Origin: Phlebotomus papatasi
Taxonomy: Eukaryota > Arthropoda > Insecta > Diptera > Psychodidae
DNA: 64,000 bases
Assembly: GCF_024763615.1 (NCBI RefSeq)
Contig: NC_077222.1
Coordinates: forward strand, 57,970,001-58,034,000
Reading direction: 5' to 3'
Position 1 is the first letter of the stretch. Every line of letters starts with the position of its first letter. The translations under genes were made by a program, and so were the position numbers. A model generated the notes under the pieces. The model had not been told where the DNA came from. It worked only from the letters and a program-made list of their open reading frames with translations, and made no database searches. This document shows positions 47,642-58,105 of the stretch, in pieces.

Positions 47642-49127
47642 ATAATTTAATTCTATTTTTTAAATAGAAAAATGTTAAAACCTCGTCGTGGAATTTTTCT
47701 ACCTTCCCCTATTGAAAAAACCAAATGATTTAAATTTTAATATTTCAAAAAATCATTTTGCTATATAGCATTGATGCTTTACGTTGTGTAGGTATTAAAA
47801 ACAAACGTTATTGAAAATATGTACAATTTCATTTAATTGAAGTAAAAACAGTCGTGTTACTCTATTACCTCTCAATGAAGTAATTAAGATGAGTTGATGT
47901 TGCACATAATACTGTAGTTTCGCAGTGAAAAGGATTAATGTGGGATTTATTGCATAGAGCAAAGTCTAGAGTAGAGTGTTGGAAAATAGTCAAATGGCAC
48001 TAAACTTGCAGGAGAAAAATGTTACTGGTGTTATCATAAGGCCACGGATGGGTGTGTAAGAGTTACGATGAAATTTCTCGATACCTTGATTAATAATTCC
48101 TTTGTTAGTAGCGTCCAGCAATATGGAAAAGTTCAAGGCCTGACATGCTAATAAAATAGCAGATGATGTATCCAATCATCTCTGGTGAGGCTTCTTCGGC
48201 AACCTCTAGCCACAGGCTGGGGCCTCCCAATCATAATGCTAAATCTCAACGTATTTCCAAATAACTAAGATTTTTTCTTCCTCACTGGTATTTAACTAAA
48301 ATCTCTGCCACTCGCACTTTTTTGCATGTGAAAAATTGGAGACAATGTAGATAAAAGTTTGAGGAGGAGATATAGGTGTCAATGCGATGAGCATTTCAAA
48401 TTTTTCACTGACAAATTGTACAAGAAAAAACGACAACTTCGTGCAATGTTGGAATAGTGTATTGAATAAGCAACATAGAAAATACTGTATTACGCTCTTT
48501 CAATCTTGTCAGTTTATATGTGCACCTTTTCCAGCAAAAGGTCATCAACTTAACACTTAATGATAAATTTTCTTTGTAACTGATGCATGATTAAAAGTGT
48601 ACATGTTTGTGGAAAACTTCAGGAAACTTCCATTTATGCTATTTTTTTTTCTTTTCAAATTCCGTGTCAAAAAGAAAATTGACACAGCAATAACGGACTA
48701 ATTTGCAATTTAAATGATTGCAACAGTAAACAATCATAGTGATTATGACAAATTTACCAAGCTTTCCTAGACAACAATAAATTGAACTACTAAATTAATT
48801 AAATTGCGATCATGTCTAAACCCAGACCAACTGAGACTACTGGACTGTAGAAGCCCATGGAGGGGCTGAATGTCATCTTTGACCCCTTTTTGACTAATGA
48901 CTATCCGTCAAAGGAAAATCTATCAATTTATATTCAAAATAGTGCAATCCCCTGAAGAAATTACACAACACCATAATACTGAGGTCCGTTTAGGTGCGTC
49001 TTTTCGAAGGTCATAACAATTTTTCTCTGTAATATGTAGTCTTTAAGAAAGTGTCCATCAGAAGCTACCATATGGGAAAATGTTGAGCCATTTAACTCAC
49101 GTGCGCCTTTTTTCTGTTCACTTTCAG

Positions 49128-49268
49128 ATGTCATTTCTACAATCAATCTACGATGGATACAGAGATCTCATGGACAATAAATCCGATCCACGCACCAAAG
49201 ACTGGCCCCTGATGAGTTCTCCATTTCCCACAATTGCAATCAGCCTCGCATATGCATATTTTGTAAAG
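49128..49268 (+). CDS. elongase coding exon 1
   Basis: The acceptor CTTTCAG lies immediately before the ATG. It encodes 47 residues ending AYAYFVK before GTAAAA (49269). The join to exon 2 gives FVK/VLGPRLMENRKPF, the expected family sequence. Confidence 0.9.
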
Positions 49269-52200
49269 GTAAAACGTGTGTCCAGTTCACTGGACAGCAT
49301 GCACAGGTCGAGGGCAAAAATTAAAGCAACGACCCAGAATGCCTTATTTTCACTGTATTATCAATGTCCTTGTGAGGAATGTCGATATAATTATTTGGCA
49401 TCAGTCGTAGCCCTTCTGTTCCATCATTGACATATCTGCATCAATGTGCTTTTTTGTCAGCTTAATGCACAATTTTGAAACTCCACTCACTTTCGCCATT
49501 GCCGCCAAGTTCATCCAGAATCCTTTCACTCAATCTTGCACCTTGGACCCATATGCATATGTACCATCAAAATCCATATAATTTTTGCATCATTGCATTC
49601 TCGCACACTCTGCATCAACCAATTACAGTCACTTGCCGAAGAGATTCATGCAATCCACATATCTAAATTATATCCACCATCGAAAATGTGGTTTTATTAT
49701 AGTCACTAAATCACTATCGAAAATGCATTGGGGAAAAAAACGTGTTCAGGTTGGCACAATTCTTGCGGCAACTAATCCTACTCTTGGCATTTTTTATGTA
49801 TATCAACATTTTTTCAAGCAATACCTAGTAATTATGATTTAGTGAAGAAATAGTTTCACTGGGAGGAGATTCTATTAGTTGAGATTTAGACTCAAAGTAT
49901 ATGGGTTGTGTTAGTGACCTCTGTCAGCCACTGAAATAAGATCAGACAATATTTATTTAAAAGCCCGGCAATATGACATGATCTGCATCAACATTTTGTT
50001 TATTAGGAAATTCCAATTGGGAAGAATTAATGTTCGGGTTTTGTTTTTGGCGAAGTGTAAAATTTTTTTGTTTTTAAGTTATTTATTCTGTTCTTCTGTG
50101 TAAGCATGTTCATGAATTAATATAATCAATCATTTAATTATGATAATGATGTGTTAAAAATAGTAATCATTAGCAACATAGATACTTTACTCATACATAT
50201 TCAAATGATACACAAATTATATAGAATGGATCAGAATAATAATAATGAATTTCTATTTCCTATTTCCTCTTTTAGAGGATATCTTTCAATTCTGAGATAA
50301 AGTGAACAAATCGACCGCTCAGAATAAGAAACGAATAACTCGCAGTAGGCAAATTTTACAGGAGAGCGATTTCAAACTGAGATTTTACATGCAGAGTATA
50401 GGATTTTTGAAGATTTAAAATCTCTCTAACTTTGAAAATAATTAGTTTTCAAGTATAATATTCAAAGGGAAGGTAGAGGGTATAAAGAAGTATCCAAAAA
50501 GCGAATAAATTGATTTTTGTAAAAAATCGGATTGTTCGTCGAAATATACGTCGTTATGTAGTCGAAATATATTTTACATAAATATTTTTTTTTCTAAAAA
50601 AAGATGCTTTAACTTTCACAAACATTAAGGATAACTTAAGATGTTTTCGCGGTAATAAGTGTAAAATTTCTTGTGTTTTACATTAAAGACTTAAAGAAAG
50701 CTGATGCTTTAAAATTTAATATCTTCATCGCGAAAAGCAAATCTACTTTTAAATGCCGATTTAAAGTTCAAAAACTTTATAACACTTTACTTTATAACAC
50801 TACAATTACAACATCCTCCGAGGAGGACATGGACACTTTAAAATCGGAGGGGGGGGGGGGGGTAACTTTGTAATTGAATTTTTTTTCTCCTATTCTTAAA
50901 AGGAATTTATGATTATTATAGTGTAATTTAGCTTCACAATGGACATGAGGAGCTAATAGTATCACGGTGAGGTCCAGTTCCATTGGATGGATAACAATTT
51001 CCATGTTTAATTTTTTTTTGTAAACAAGATGTTTTATCTTCACTGAGAGACATCCGAAAAAGTCAAAATAACATTCCGGAAATGTTAATTTTACCCTGCA
51101 GTATTGATCCGAAATCGGTGTAAATATTACCCTTTTTAGGTGTATTATGGGTTAAAGTTACTCTTTTTTCATGTTGATTTTACCCTCAAAAGGTGTATAA
51201 TTAACATTAAAAAATGTTTATATATTTTAACACCCGAAAAAGTGTTAAAGTTATGGCGAAAAAAGTTAATCGTAGCCTCATTTTTTTCTCAGTGTTACTT
51301 AAACTTACTTTTAGTATTTATTTATTTTAAATCGAAATTTACAAAGTAGGCATAAAATGTGTTTCGCCATAGATTTTCTTGGGCAGTCAATGGGTCAAGT
51401 GCTAGAGCACTTGCTCTATGATGCAAGTGTCCCGGGTTCGAATCCCGTTTAGATCACCAGGTGTTTTTCTAGCGTTAACGGTGCTCGAATTGTATCCAGT
51501 GAGCTTCACTGCATTTAATTCTACGGGGCATGGAACTGACAACCCCATCCCTGTATAAGAAAAAATAATAATGGATGTTCCGAACTCCCATTGTGGGAAG
51601 GCCTAGTTCATCTATAGAACGTTGTGCCACCATTATTATTATTATTATTATTATTATGGATTTCCTTGAGCCTTATCATAATGTAATTTAGCTTCGCAAT
51701 TGGTTCAGTTTCATTTAAAAATAGGATAAAAATTACCAATTTTAAAGCTGCCCTAATTCAAAGGTGCCCCACTTTCCTTTACTTATTTATCACTATTAAC
51801 GTTTCATATTTGAATCAATTTTTTGTTGTCAATAAAACATTTTTAAAATATTAAAAATTACATTAAAAAAAACTGTATCTTTTATATAAGTCGTAATATT
51901 TTTTTTCTTATAAAGGTGGATTTTATATGTAGTAAACATCCGACAAATAACTTTAATTTTCCATGTACTTTATTTTCAGAAAATATGAATGTGTGTTAGC
52001 GAGACGACCAAATTTACATTTCACACATTCTTATTTATACAAAAAATTATTCTTTGCGTTTTTAATAACTGGTTTTTTCATGTTTTATATTATTCTTTAT
52101 TATTTTGTAATCCATTTTCTCTCCTGGCGATCTTTTATCATATTGTATGAAAAGAGTTTAAAATAAATAGAAAAACAAGAGTATTAAAACAATATCTCGA

Positions 52201-55200
52201 ATGCTATAAAATATTCTTGCTTCAATGATTTTCCTAAATTAATATTAATAAATCCTTAAATAAATCGTACTTCCGATGATTTTAATTAAACTGCAGAATT
52301 ATCTTTAAGTATATTTATTTGATCCAAATAAAATACATGACGCACAACACTGAATAATAATATATTGGATACTATTTAATAAATTGCTTATGTTATGTCT
52401 TTCAAAGCTGCGCCTATTTAAACTTTAAACTTTTTAAGAGAAAACCATTGAACATAAAAATCCAATGATTTTTCTGTAAATATCACTTCCTCTTTTTTTT
52501 GCAAATATTTGTATCCATAAACATATGTTTTGGGAAGATGATATCTCATATACTCACGTGTTGTGGATATTTTATGTAAATTTATTGATCTTCAAATGTA
52601 TATAATTAAGATTAGCAAATATTTCAAATGTTTTCACTGAAAATCTTTTTTTCTGTGACCCATTTTCAGAATTGTGCTGAGAATACTGATAAAATAAAAC
52701 TAGTTAGAAGTTTATATTTAGTTTCAGAAAGATGACTTAATTTGCAAAACATTAAAACGATAACAAACTAACTTGAAAGGGAATGAGAGTTTTTAATGTA
52801 AATAATCCGTTATTTAAAATTCACTTAGAGATTGCGAAAATATGTGGGTGAAATATTTTGACTAGTGTCTGCATTTACACGCAAGTCTTCGACTTCATTC
52901 AGAAAGCTCGTTCATTATTTTTATATTTGGCCAATTATATACAAGTTTGGGTGAATTATATAAAAAATCAATGTGCATAGAGACTTTATTCATCAGCTGA
53001 CCGAAAATATGGGGCTAAGTTTTGGGCGAAAATTATTATCAATTCCATTTCATATGCATTTGTATGTATTTCCCACTCTATATAAAATATAATATATACA
53101 GAAAAGAAGAGAATTATACACAATGCCTTTCACCGAAAAGAAAAACAGAAATTTCTCTGCATCATTCACCAAAAAAAAAAAACTTGTATAATATGGCTCA
53201 TAAAAGATGTCGTAATTTCCTCTATCATCGCGATATTGATTGTTGCAGGTTCTGGGACCACGGTTGATGGAGAATAGGAAACCTTTTCAATTGCGCAGTG
53301 TTCTTATTGTCTACAATGCCATTCAGGTAATCTTTAGCACGTGGCTGTTCTATGAAGCCTGCGTAGCTGGCTGGCTCACAGGATACAGCTACCGATGCCA
53401 ACCCGTAGACTACTCTAGAACGCCTCTAGCTATGAGGATGGCCAATGGATGCTGGTGGTATTACTTCTCAAAGTTCACTGAATTCTTTGACACATTCTTC
53501 TTTGTTATGCGCAAACGATATGATCAAGTGTCTACACTCCATGTGATTCATCATGGAATTATGCCAGTGTCCGTTTGGTGGGGTGTTAAATTCACTCCAG
53601 GTAAGGATGAGATTTATTTCCCACCAACCATAAAAAAATATGCTCTTCAACAGAGACTTTAAAAGTTCATGAAAATTCATGAGACTGAAATATTTCATGA
53701 AATTTTGGAAATAATCCAAAATAATCAATAAATTGATGGACAGTAGGTCTGTAGAGGGCTTTCAAAAAATATTAAACTTTGAACTTGCTTGTGATAATTT
53801 GCCCTAGTGTCCTTTTCACGAATTTGATTTTCAAATTTTGATTTATATTAGTCTTGAAATAAAAAAAAATGTATAGAAGAATAGCTTATATTCCAGGAAT
53901 TTTGATAATCACGTTGCAGCGTTCAATATAACTGTAAAAAATTGCAAATTTCCTCCTAGATATACTTTTTCAAAGCAAAATTAATTCGAATATTAATTTA
54001 TTTAAAAAATATTAATATTTAATAAGTGTCTGGGAATATTTAATTCTGACGCAAAGGAAATAATAAATTATACCAACGATTCAGACTTGTTGTTCAGAAA
54101 TAAGTTTTTTTTACTAAAATATACTTAAATATTGATTATTAAAATTCACAAAGTGATAGGAAATTTAAATTTTTTTAATTCAATAATCTACAAAACTTTG
54201 TTAGAAATATTTTTCATAAAAATCACAAGAGACGGTAAATCTATAGTAGTTCCTTAATGTAAAACATTTAGAATAAATGTTTTACATTAGTTTCTCACGT
54301 TACATTAGTTACTCAAATTTAGAATAAATAAATGTACAAGTAGCGGTCCATTTTTTAGTTCTATCAATAATGCCCAACGCACAATAACTATTGTTTAGTA
54401 AACATGTTTTCAAAATTTCCCATCAGAATGAGCGAGATGACTAGATCTAGATCTCACTCATTCTCATTCAAATGTCAGAAACATGTTTACTAAACAAAAG
54501 TTATTGTGCGTTGGGCATAATTCTTAATATTTTTAAGCAATAAAATTAATATATCGACTCAAATAGTGGCTCTGTCTTGAAGATTATTATCTAAACCTAA
54601 AGTAATAGAGTGGAATGAAAAAAAAAATTGAGTCATCGTAATATCTGAATAGTTAGAATTTACAAAAATGAAGTATTATTATTAATTGTGTCGAGGCTAT
54701 AAAAAATTAAATATGTTTTGCCCAAAAATGTGCCACCGTCAATGGCAAGTGGACTTGCCATCATTAAATCTCCTATCATTTGCCATCATCACACCATGAG
54801 GCTAAAATTGAGCGTCGAAAAGAACCCACGAAAAATAAAATTAATACGATAAATAATAAAATAATAATAGAGTATAATTATTAGGTAAAAATTTGAGACA
54901 TTTAAATTTCAGTGACTTCAATTTTTCAAATTTTTAGGATATTTTTTTTAATAATATATAGGGTAAAATAGAGTAATTTTGATCAGAATTTAAATTTTAA
55001 CTTTGAGATTTTTCACTGTTTGATGTGGACAAAAGGATAGGGGAGAGCCGGCATGTTTGAGATGTTTTTTATGTTTTGAATTTAGAGCATCATTTCCAAA
55101 ACTCAGAAAATTATCTTGAAATTTTGAAGAACGATTAGTATACTCACCGGTGTAGAGTCTATGGTCCATTCGACAATTGTTAACCTAGTCGACGGCCAAA

Positions 55201-57366
55201 CCCACAGATTACAATCCTTCATTTTTATGACACACCCAACTTATCATCCCTTGGCGGGTGATGAAGATAGGTGGTGCTTTTGTTCGAGTCAGCTGTCCCT
55301 GTACTTCAGTCAGTGAGCATCAGTCGCCGTGGACAGTTCACTCCGAGAAAGTTGAAAGATGGGTGGCACCTTGAGTTCCCAATTTTCCCTTTTTAATTTT
55401 GTAGTTTTATTTAGGTGCGACTCATCAGGGCTTACAGTAATATAGACTCTATTAAAAAAACTCGATAATTGTTTTTATCACATTTATTTATATAATCAAA
55501 GAATAATCCATTGCATCCGAAACTACCCGCGTCTCAAACATGCAGGCTCTCTCCTACATGAGACCACAAGAAAGTGCAATCCCTACTATAAAGAGTAGGG
55601 GAAAGCGCTGATGCTTTAGATCCTTTAGACGGTCCTAACACTGAGAGAAATCCGAAAAAGTTAAAATAATATTCCGGAAATGTTAATTTTACCCTGCAGT
55701 ATTGATCCAAAATCGGTGTAAATATTACCCTTTTTAGGTATATTAGGGGTTACAGTAACCCTTTTTCAAGTGAATTTTACCCTTAAAGAGGTGTAAAATT
55801 AACATTAAAAAATGATGATATATTTTTACACCTAAAAAGTGTTAAAGTTCTGAGGAAAAAAGTTAATCGCATCCTCTTTTTCTCATTTAAACTTCATAAC
55901 GACTAAATTTTTCCTATGTTCCTTAAACTTGTGACTTCGCGATATATTTTAAAAACAAGACAATTTCCCCCAGTTTTTAAATATGGGTGCAATTAGTCAC
56001 ATTAATTAAAAAACATAGGAAAAATTTAGTTATCATAAAGCTTGGGACCGTGTAAAGTATGGGCACTTTCCCCTACTTCTACGTGGTCTTTTTCTTTTGC
56101 ATAGATGAAACGGATGATGTAGTGAAAAATCTCAAAGTTTTAATTTAGATTCTGTTCAAAATAATCCATTGTACCCTAATATCATATTTTTTCCTCTGAT
56201 CTTAAAGCAAATGCATGCCTCTACTACCCTTGATATTAGTACTTCTGCATGATCCTAAAAATTAGGGGAAACTGGGGCACCACCAAACACGGGGTACCAC
56301 CAAACACTGCGATTTTTTAATCGGATATTCGACTTCAGAGGATAAGACCTATAGGAATTTATAAGCAGTATAGGGATGCTTGTCCACTGAAGGAATTGTC
56401 GAGATAGTCCAAGTAGTTTAGAAATAAAAATTAGTGTTTGGTGCTACCCCGTGTTTGGTGGTACCCCAGTTTCCCCTATATAAGTATTCTTCGTTCTAAT
56501 TTTAGACTTTTAAATTTCTTGTTGTCCTGAAAAGGATGAATAGATATTTGCATTATTAGAATATTTGTAATTTGTTTCACGCTTAATCCGTATTGAAAAA
56601 AAAATGCTGAAAAATAAAAATATAAATCTTTCTTTTTTTCGTGATCTTTGGAAATCTTAAATTAAAGAGATACTTTGAATAAATTACACAATGCCACATA
56701 AAATAGCTATAATTCAGCATTTATTTAAACCGAATGTATTTCCAGGTGGCCACAGCTCCTTTTTCGGCTTCCTCAACACTTTTGTGCACATCGTCATGTA
56801 CACGTACTACATGCTGGCTGCGATGGGACCAAAAGTGCAGAAATATCTGTGGTGGAAGAAATATTTGACTGTCCTCCAGATGGTCTGTAGATGCTTATCG
56901 GGTTTGAATTTGCATTTTGTGGTAATTAATTCGTAAATTTACTTGTTCTTTCAGGTTCAATTCATCTTGGTGATGGTTCATGCCTTCCAATTGCTCTTCA
57001 AGAATGACTGCAACTATCCGATTGCCTTCGCTTACTTCATTGGTGCACATGCTGTTATGTTCTACTTCCTCTTCTCTGGATTCTACAAACAGGCCTACAC
57101 CAAGAAACAGGTATACTAATAAGCAAGGCAATATTTTAATAGAAGTTGTACTGAATTTCTTGTGTGATTTCCAGAAGGACGCTGAACAGAAGCGATTGAT
57201 TGCACAGAAAAAGGAAATCAACGAAAATGGCACTCACAAGCAGATGAATGGGAAGACACAAATGTACGAAAATCCCGGAGCTGTGGAGGATAGCTATTCA
57301 ACAACGAGGCAAAGAGTCTTTGTGGGATCCAACAACTGGATTTGCCAGCCGGTTAACATCAATTGA
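49128..57366 (+). CDS. very-long-chain fatty acid elongase (ELOVL family)
   Basis: This ER membrane 3-ketoacyl-CoA synthase condenses malonyl-CoA with long acyl-CoA, the first step of fatty acid elongation. Exons 49128-49268, 53249-53600, 56746-56882, 56955-57110 and 57175-57366 join in frame to 325 aa, a normal length. It starts MSFLQSIYDGY and continues DPRTKDWPLMSSPFP and LGPRLMENRKPF. Family motifs are KFTEFFDT (about 122-129), the catalytic HVIHH (145-149), and NTFVHIVMYTYYML in exon 4. Exons 4-5 provide TM segments and LTVLQM/VQFILVMVHA. The hydrophilic tail has no C-terminal dilysine. It resembles Drosophila CG31522/CG31523 and vertebrate ELOVL1/7 more than the yeast-like types. The exon 4 donor GTCTGT is weak. 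Confidence 0.93.
50849..50862. repeat. 14-base G run
   Basis: An uninterrupted poly-G run, unusual in this AT-rich region. It marks the left edge of a fragment of the CACCTTTGAAATTGGG family and may be an assembly weak point. Confidence 0.8.
51041..51294 (+). mobile_element. CACTGAG MITE, copy 2
   Basis: Ends CACTGAGAG and CTCAGTG, flanked by TT on both sides. Full length and closely similar to 55639-55887 in the same orientation. Confidence 0.8.
51379..51657 (+). mobile_element. tRNA-derived SINE, full length, (ATT)n tail
   Basis: The tRNA-like head runs from about 51389, with an A-box region (GGGTCAAGTGCTAGAGCAC), a plausible anticodon arm and a perfect B box (GGGTTCGAATCCC). The body and the ATTATT tail follow. 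It shares the whole body with 12845-13083, which lacks the head. Two copies with the same tail define a family. Transcription would be by RNA polymerase III from the internal boxes. Confidence 0.88.
53249..53600 (+). CDS. elongase coding exon 2 (catalytic)
   Basis: Follows TTGTTGCAG and ends CCAG before GTAAGG. It carries YRCQPVDYSRTPLAMRMA, KFTEFFDTFFFVMRKR and the HVIHH box. Leaves in phase 1. Confidence 0.92.
53601..54368. other. elongase intron, first part, no feature seen
   Basis: AT-rich. A small inverted string (GTAAAACATTTAGAATAAAT and its near mirror) lies around 54256-54330. Nothing else was recognised. Confidence 0.35.
54369..54519. mobile_element. MITE with GCCCAACGCACAATAAC ends, copy 2
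   Basis: Left ATGCCCAACGCACAATAACT, right GTTATTGTGCGTTGGGCAT, with longer inverted arms through GTAAACATGTTT. Better preserved than 8494-8646. Confidence 0.8.
55038..55556. mobile_element. MITE with GGAGAGCCGGCATGTTTGAG ends
   Basis: Left TAGGGGAGAGCCGGCATGTT; right end the inverse, AACATGCAGGCTCTCTCCTA. It is nested in the outer element and contains the repeat at 55145-55445. Confidence 0.75.
55145..55445 (+). repeat. dispersed repeat shared with 45427-45960
   Basis: Contains CGACAATTGTTAACCTAGTC, TTATGACACACCCAACTT and TTCACTCCGAGAAAGTTGAA. It matches two blocks of 45427-45960 in inverse but lacks that copy's middle. Class unknown. Confidence 0.6.
55596..56075. mobile_element. GGGGAAAG...CTTTCCCC MITE interrupted by a CACTGAG MITE
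   Basis: Left TAGGGGAAAGCGCTGATGCT; right AGTATGGGCACTTTCCCCTA. Inner mirrored strings include CGACTAAATTTTTCCTATGT. It is a relative of 60158-60369. The CACTGAG copy at 55639-55887 sits inside it. Confidence 0.7.
55639..55887 (+). mobile_element. CACTGAG MITE, copy 3
   Basis: Starts CACTGAGAGAAATCCG; the last few bases of the right end are lost (ends TTCTCAT). It is the innermost element of the nest in elongase intron 3. Confidence 0.8.
56263..56478. mobile_element. GGGGCACCACC MITE, intact copy
   Basis: Left TAGGGGAAACTGGGGCACCA; right TGGTGGTACCCCAGTTTCCC then CTA. About 216 bp and uninterrupted, giving the empty-site form of 47163-47641. Confidence 0.8.
56746..56882 (+). CDS. elongase coding exon 3
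   Basis: Follows TTTCCAG and ends CTCCAGATG before GTCTGT. It encodes GGHSSFFGFLNTFVHIVM through LTVLQM. The donor departs from the usual GTAAGT/GTGAGT, but both the family sequence (LQMVQF) and the phase demand it. Confidence 0.9.
56955..57110 (+). CDS. elongase coding exon 4
   Basis: Follows TCTTTCAG and ends AAACAG before GTATAC. It encodes VQFILVMVHAFQLLF and AHAVMFYFLFSGFYKQAY, the last membrane segments. 52 codons, phase 0 on both sides. Confidence 0.92.
57175..57366 (+). CDS. elongase coding exon 5 (terminal)
   Basis: Follows GATTTCCAG and encodes the polar cytosolic tail KDAEQKRLIAQKKEINENG to CQPVNIN, with TGA at 57364-57366. The tail is poorly conserved in the family. Confidence 0.9.
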   Translation, partial: KDAEQKRLIAQKKEINENGTHKQMNGKTQMYENPGAVEDSYSTTRQRVFVGSNNWICQPVNIN

Positions 57367-57805
57367 ACCGGAGGAAGAGAGAGAAACCACCAATATCGAG
57401 AAGTCAGAGACTAAAAGATTTGAAAAGAAAATGTTTTGTATACTTCTTTGTGGGACTTCATGCATAATTTCCGTGTCTTATTGATAAGGGATATATATCA
57501 AAGATAAGAACAAACTTGTATACATCAGGCATTAATCTTTCTTCACTTTCCACCTTTCCTCTATCTTCCTAAAGTCTATAAAAGATGATATTTTACGTAG
57601 ATTTTTTTACATTGTAGAATTTTTTTATGTTTTCATCTTTAGATGATAAAGAATCTCTTTATATCTTCTTCTCCTTCCTTCCCTGTGTAGGTAGTTTTCC
57701 ATGCAAGAAGAAAACATTAACGGTAATATATACAAAATTCCATTAAAAGTATATATTGTTAACTATTTTGTGTGTGTGCATGTACAAAAAATATTGTGGG
57801 TTTAA

Positions 57806-57811
57806 AATAAA
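57806..57811 (+). terminator. probable elongase polyadenylation signal
   Basis: AATAAA about 440 bp after the stop codon. It is only 70 bp from the stop codon of the convergent receptor gene, so the 3' UTRs are close or overlapping. Confidence 0.55.
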
Positions 57812-57880
57812 TTTTATACGAATTTTTTTTTCTAAAGACACCATATGTTTGCAGTGGAGGCGCCTGGTGTGAGCTTTTAC

Positions 57881-58105
57881 TCACATCTCGCGCAAACGAA
57901 ATTGAATGAGTACGATAAAGTACATGATGCAGGCGGATGTGAGGGTAAAGAGGAATGTGAGACGGAGTGAGAAGAAATTCTTAGCTGTTACATCCAGATC
58001 TTGCAAATGAAGAACTTGAAGGGCGAAATTGTGCGCCAAATCATGGAATTCCGCTCTTTTGAAAGGTCTATCGAGCTTTTCCAGCATCTTGGAGGTCAAG
58101 TGTGC
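57881..58105 (-). CDS. gustatory receptor terminal exon
   Basis: Follows TTTGTAG (AG at 58107-58106). It encodes AHLTSKMLEKLDRPFKR through MYFIVLIQFRLREM with TGA at 57883-57881. It is phase 0, continuing exon 2's EKLVRT. Confidence 0.82.
   Translation of the reverse strand, partial: AHLTSKMLEKLDRPFKRAEFHDLAHNFALQVLHLQDLDVTAKNFFSLRLTFLFTLTSACIMYFIVLIQFRLREM

Larger units (their letters stand above)
32217..49127 (+). other. elongase intron 1 (~17 kb)
   Basis: Bounded by the donor at 32217 and the acceptor CTTTCAG at 49121-49127. It is mostly AT-rich unique sequence with scattered MITEs (listed) and a GC-richer patch at about 36100-36240. Unlike INTS5's introns, the stretch 34.4-45.4 kb has few recognisable transposons. 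Confidence 0.45.
49269..53248 (+). other. elongase intron between coding exons 1 and 2
   Basis: About 4.0 kb of AT-rich sequence. It holds a CACTGAG MITE, a SINE and fragments of the CACCTTTGAAATTGGG family. No nested gene was found. Confidence 0.6.
54959..56178. mobile_element. outer MITE hosting a nest of insertions
   Basis: The left arm, TAGGGTAAAATAGAGTAATT through ACTTTGAGATTTTTCAC, is mirrored on the right by GTGAAAAATCTCAAAGTTTT through CATTGTACCCTA. The arms are about 70 bp. The rest of the interval is two other elements (55038-55556 and 55596-56075), each itself interrupted. Confidence 0.75.

Noticed and set aside
49080..49430. Longer reading of the first elongase exon
   Set aside because: Residues after FVK run into the intron; the join to VLGPRLMENRKPF matches the family.
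51389..51460. Possible functional tRNA
   Set aside because: It is fused to a SINE body shared with 12845-13083, and the acceptor stem does not close.
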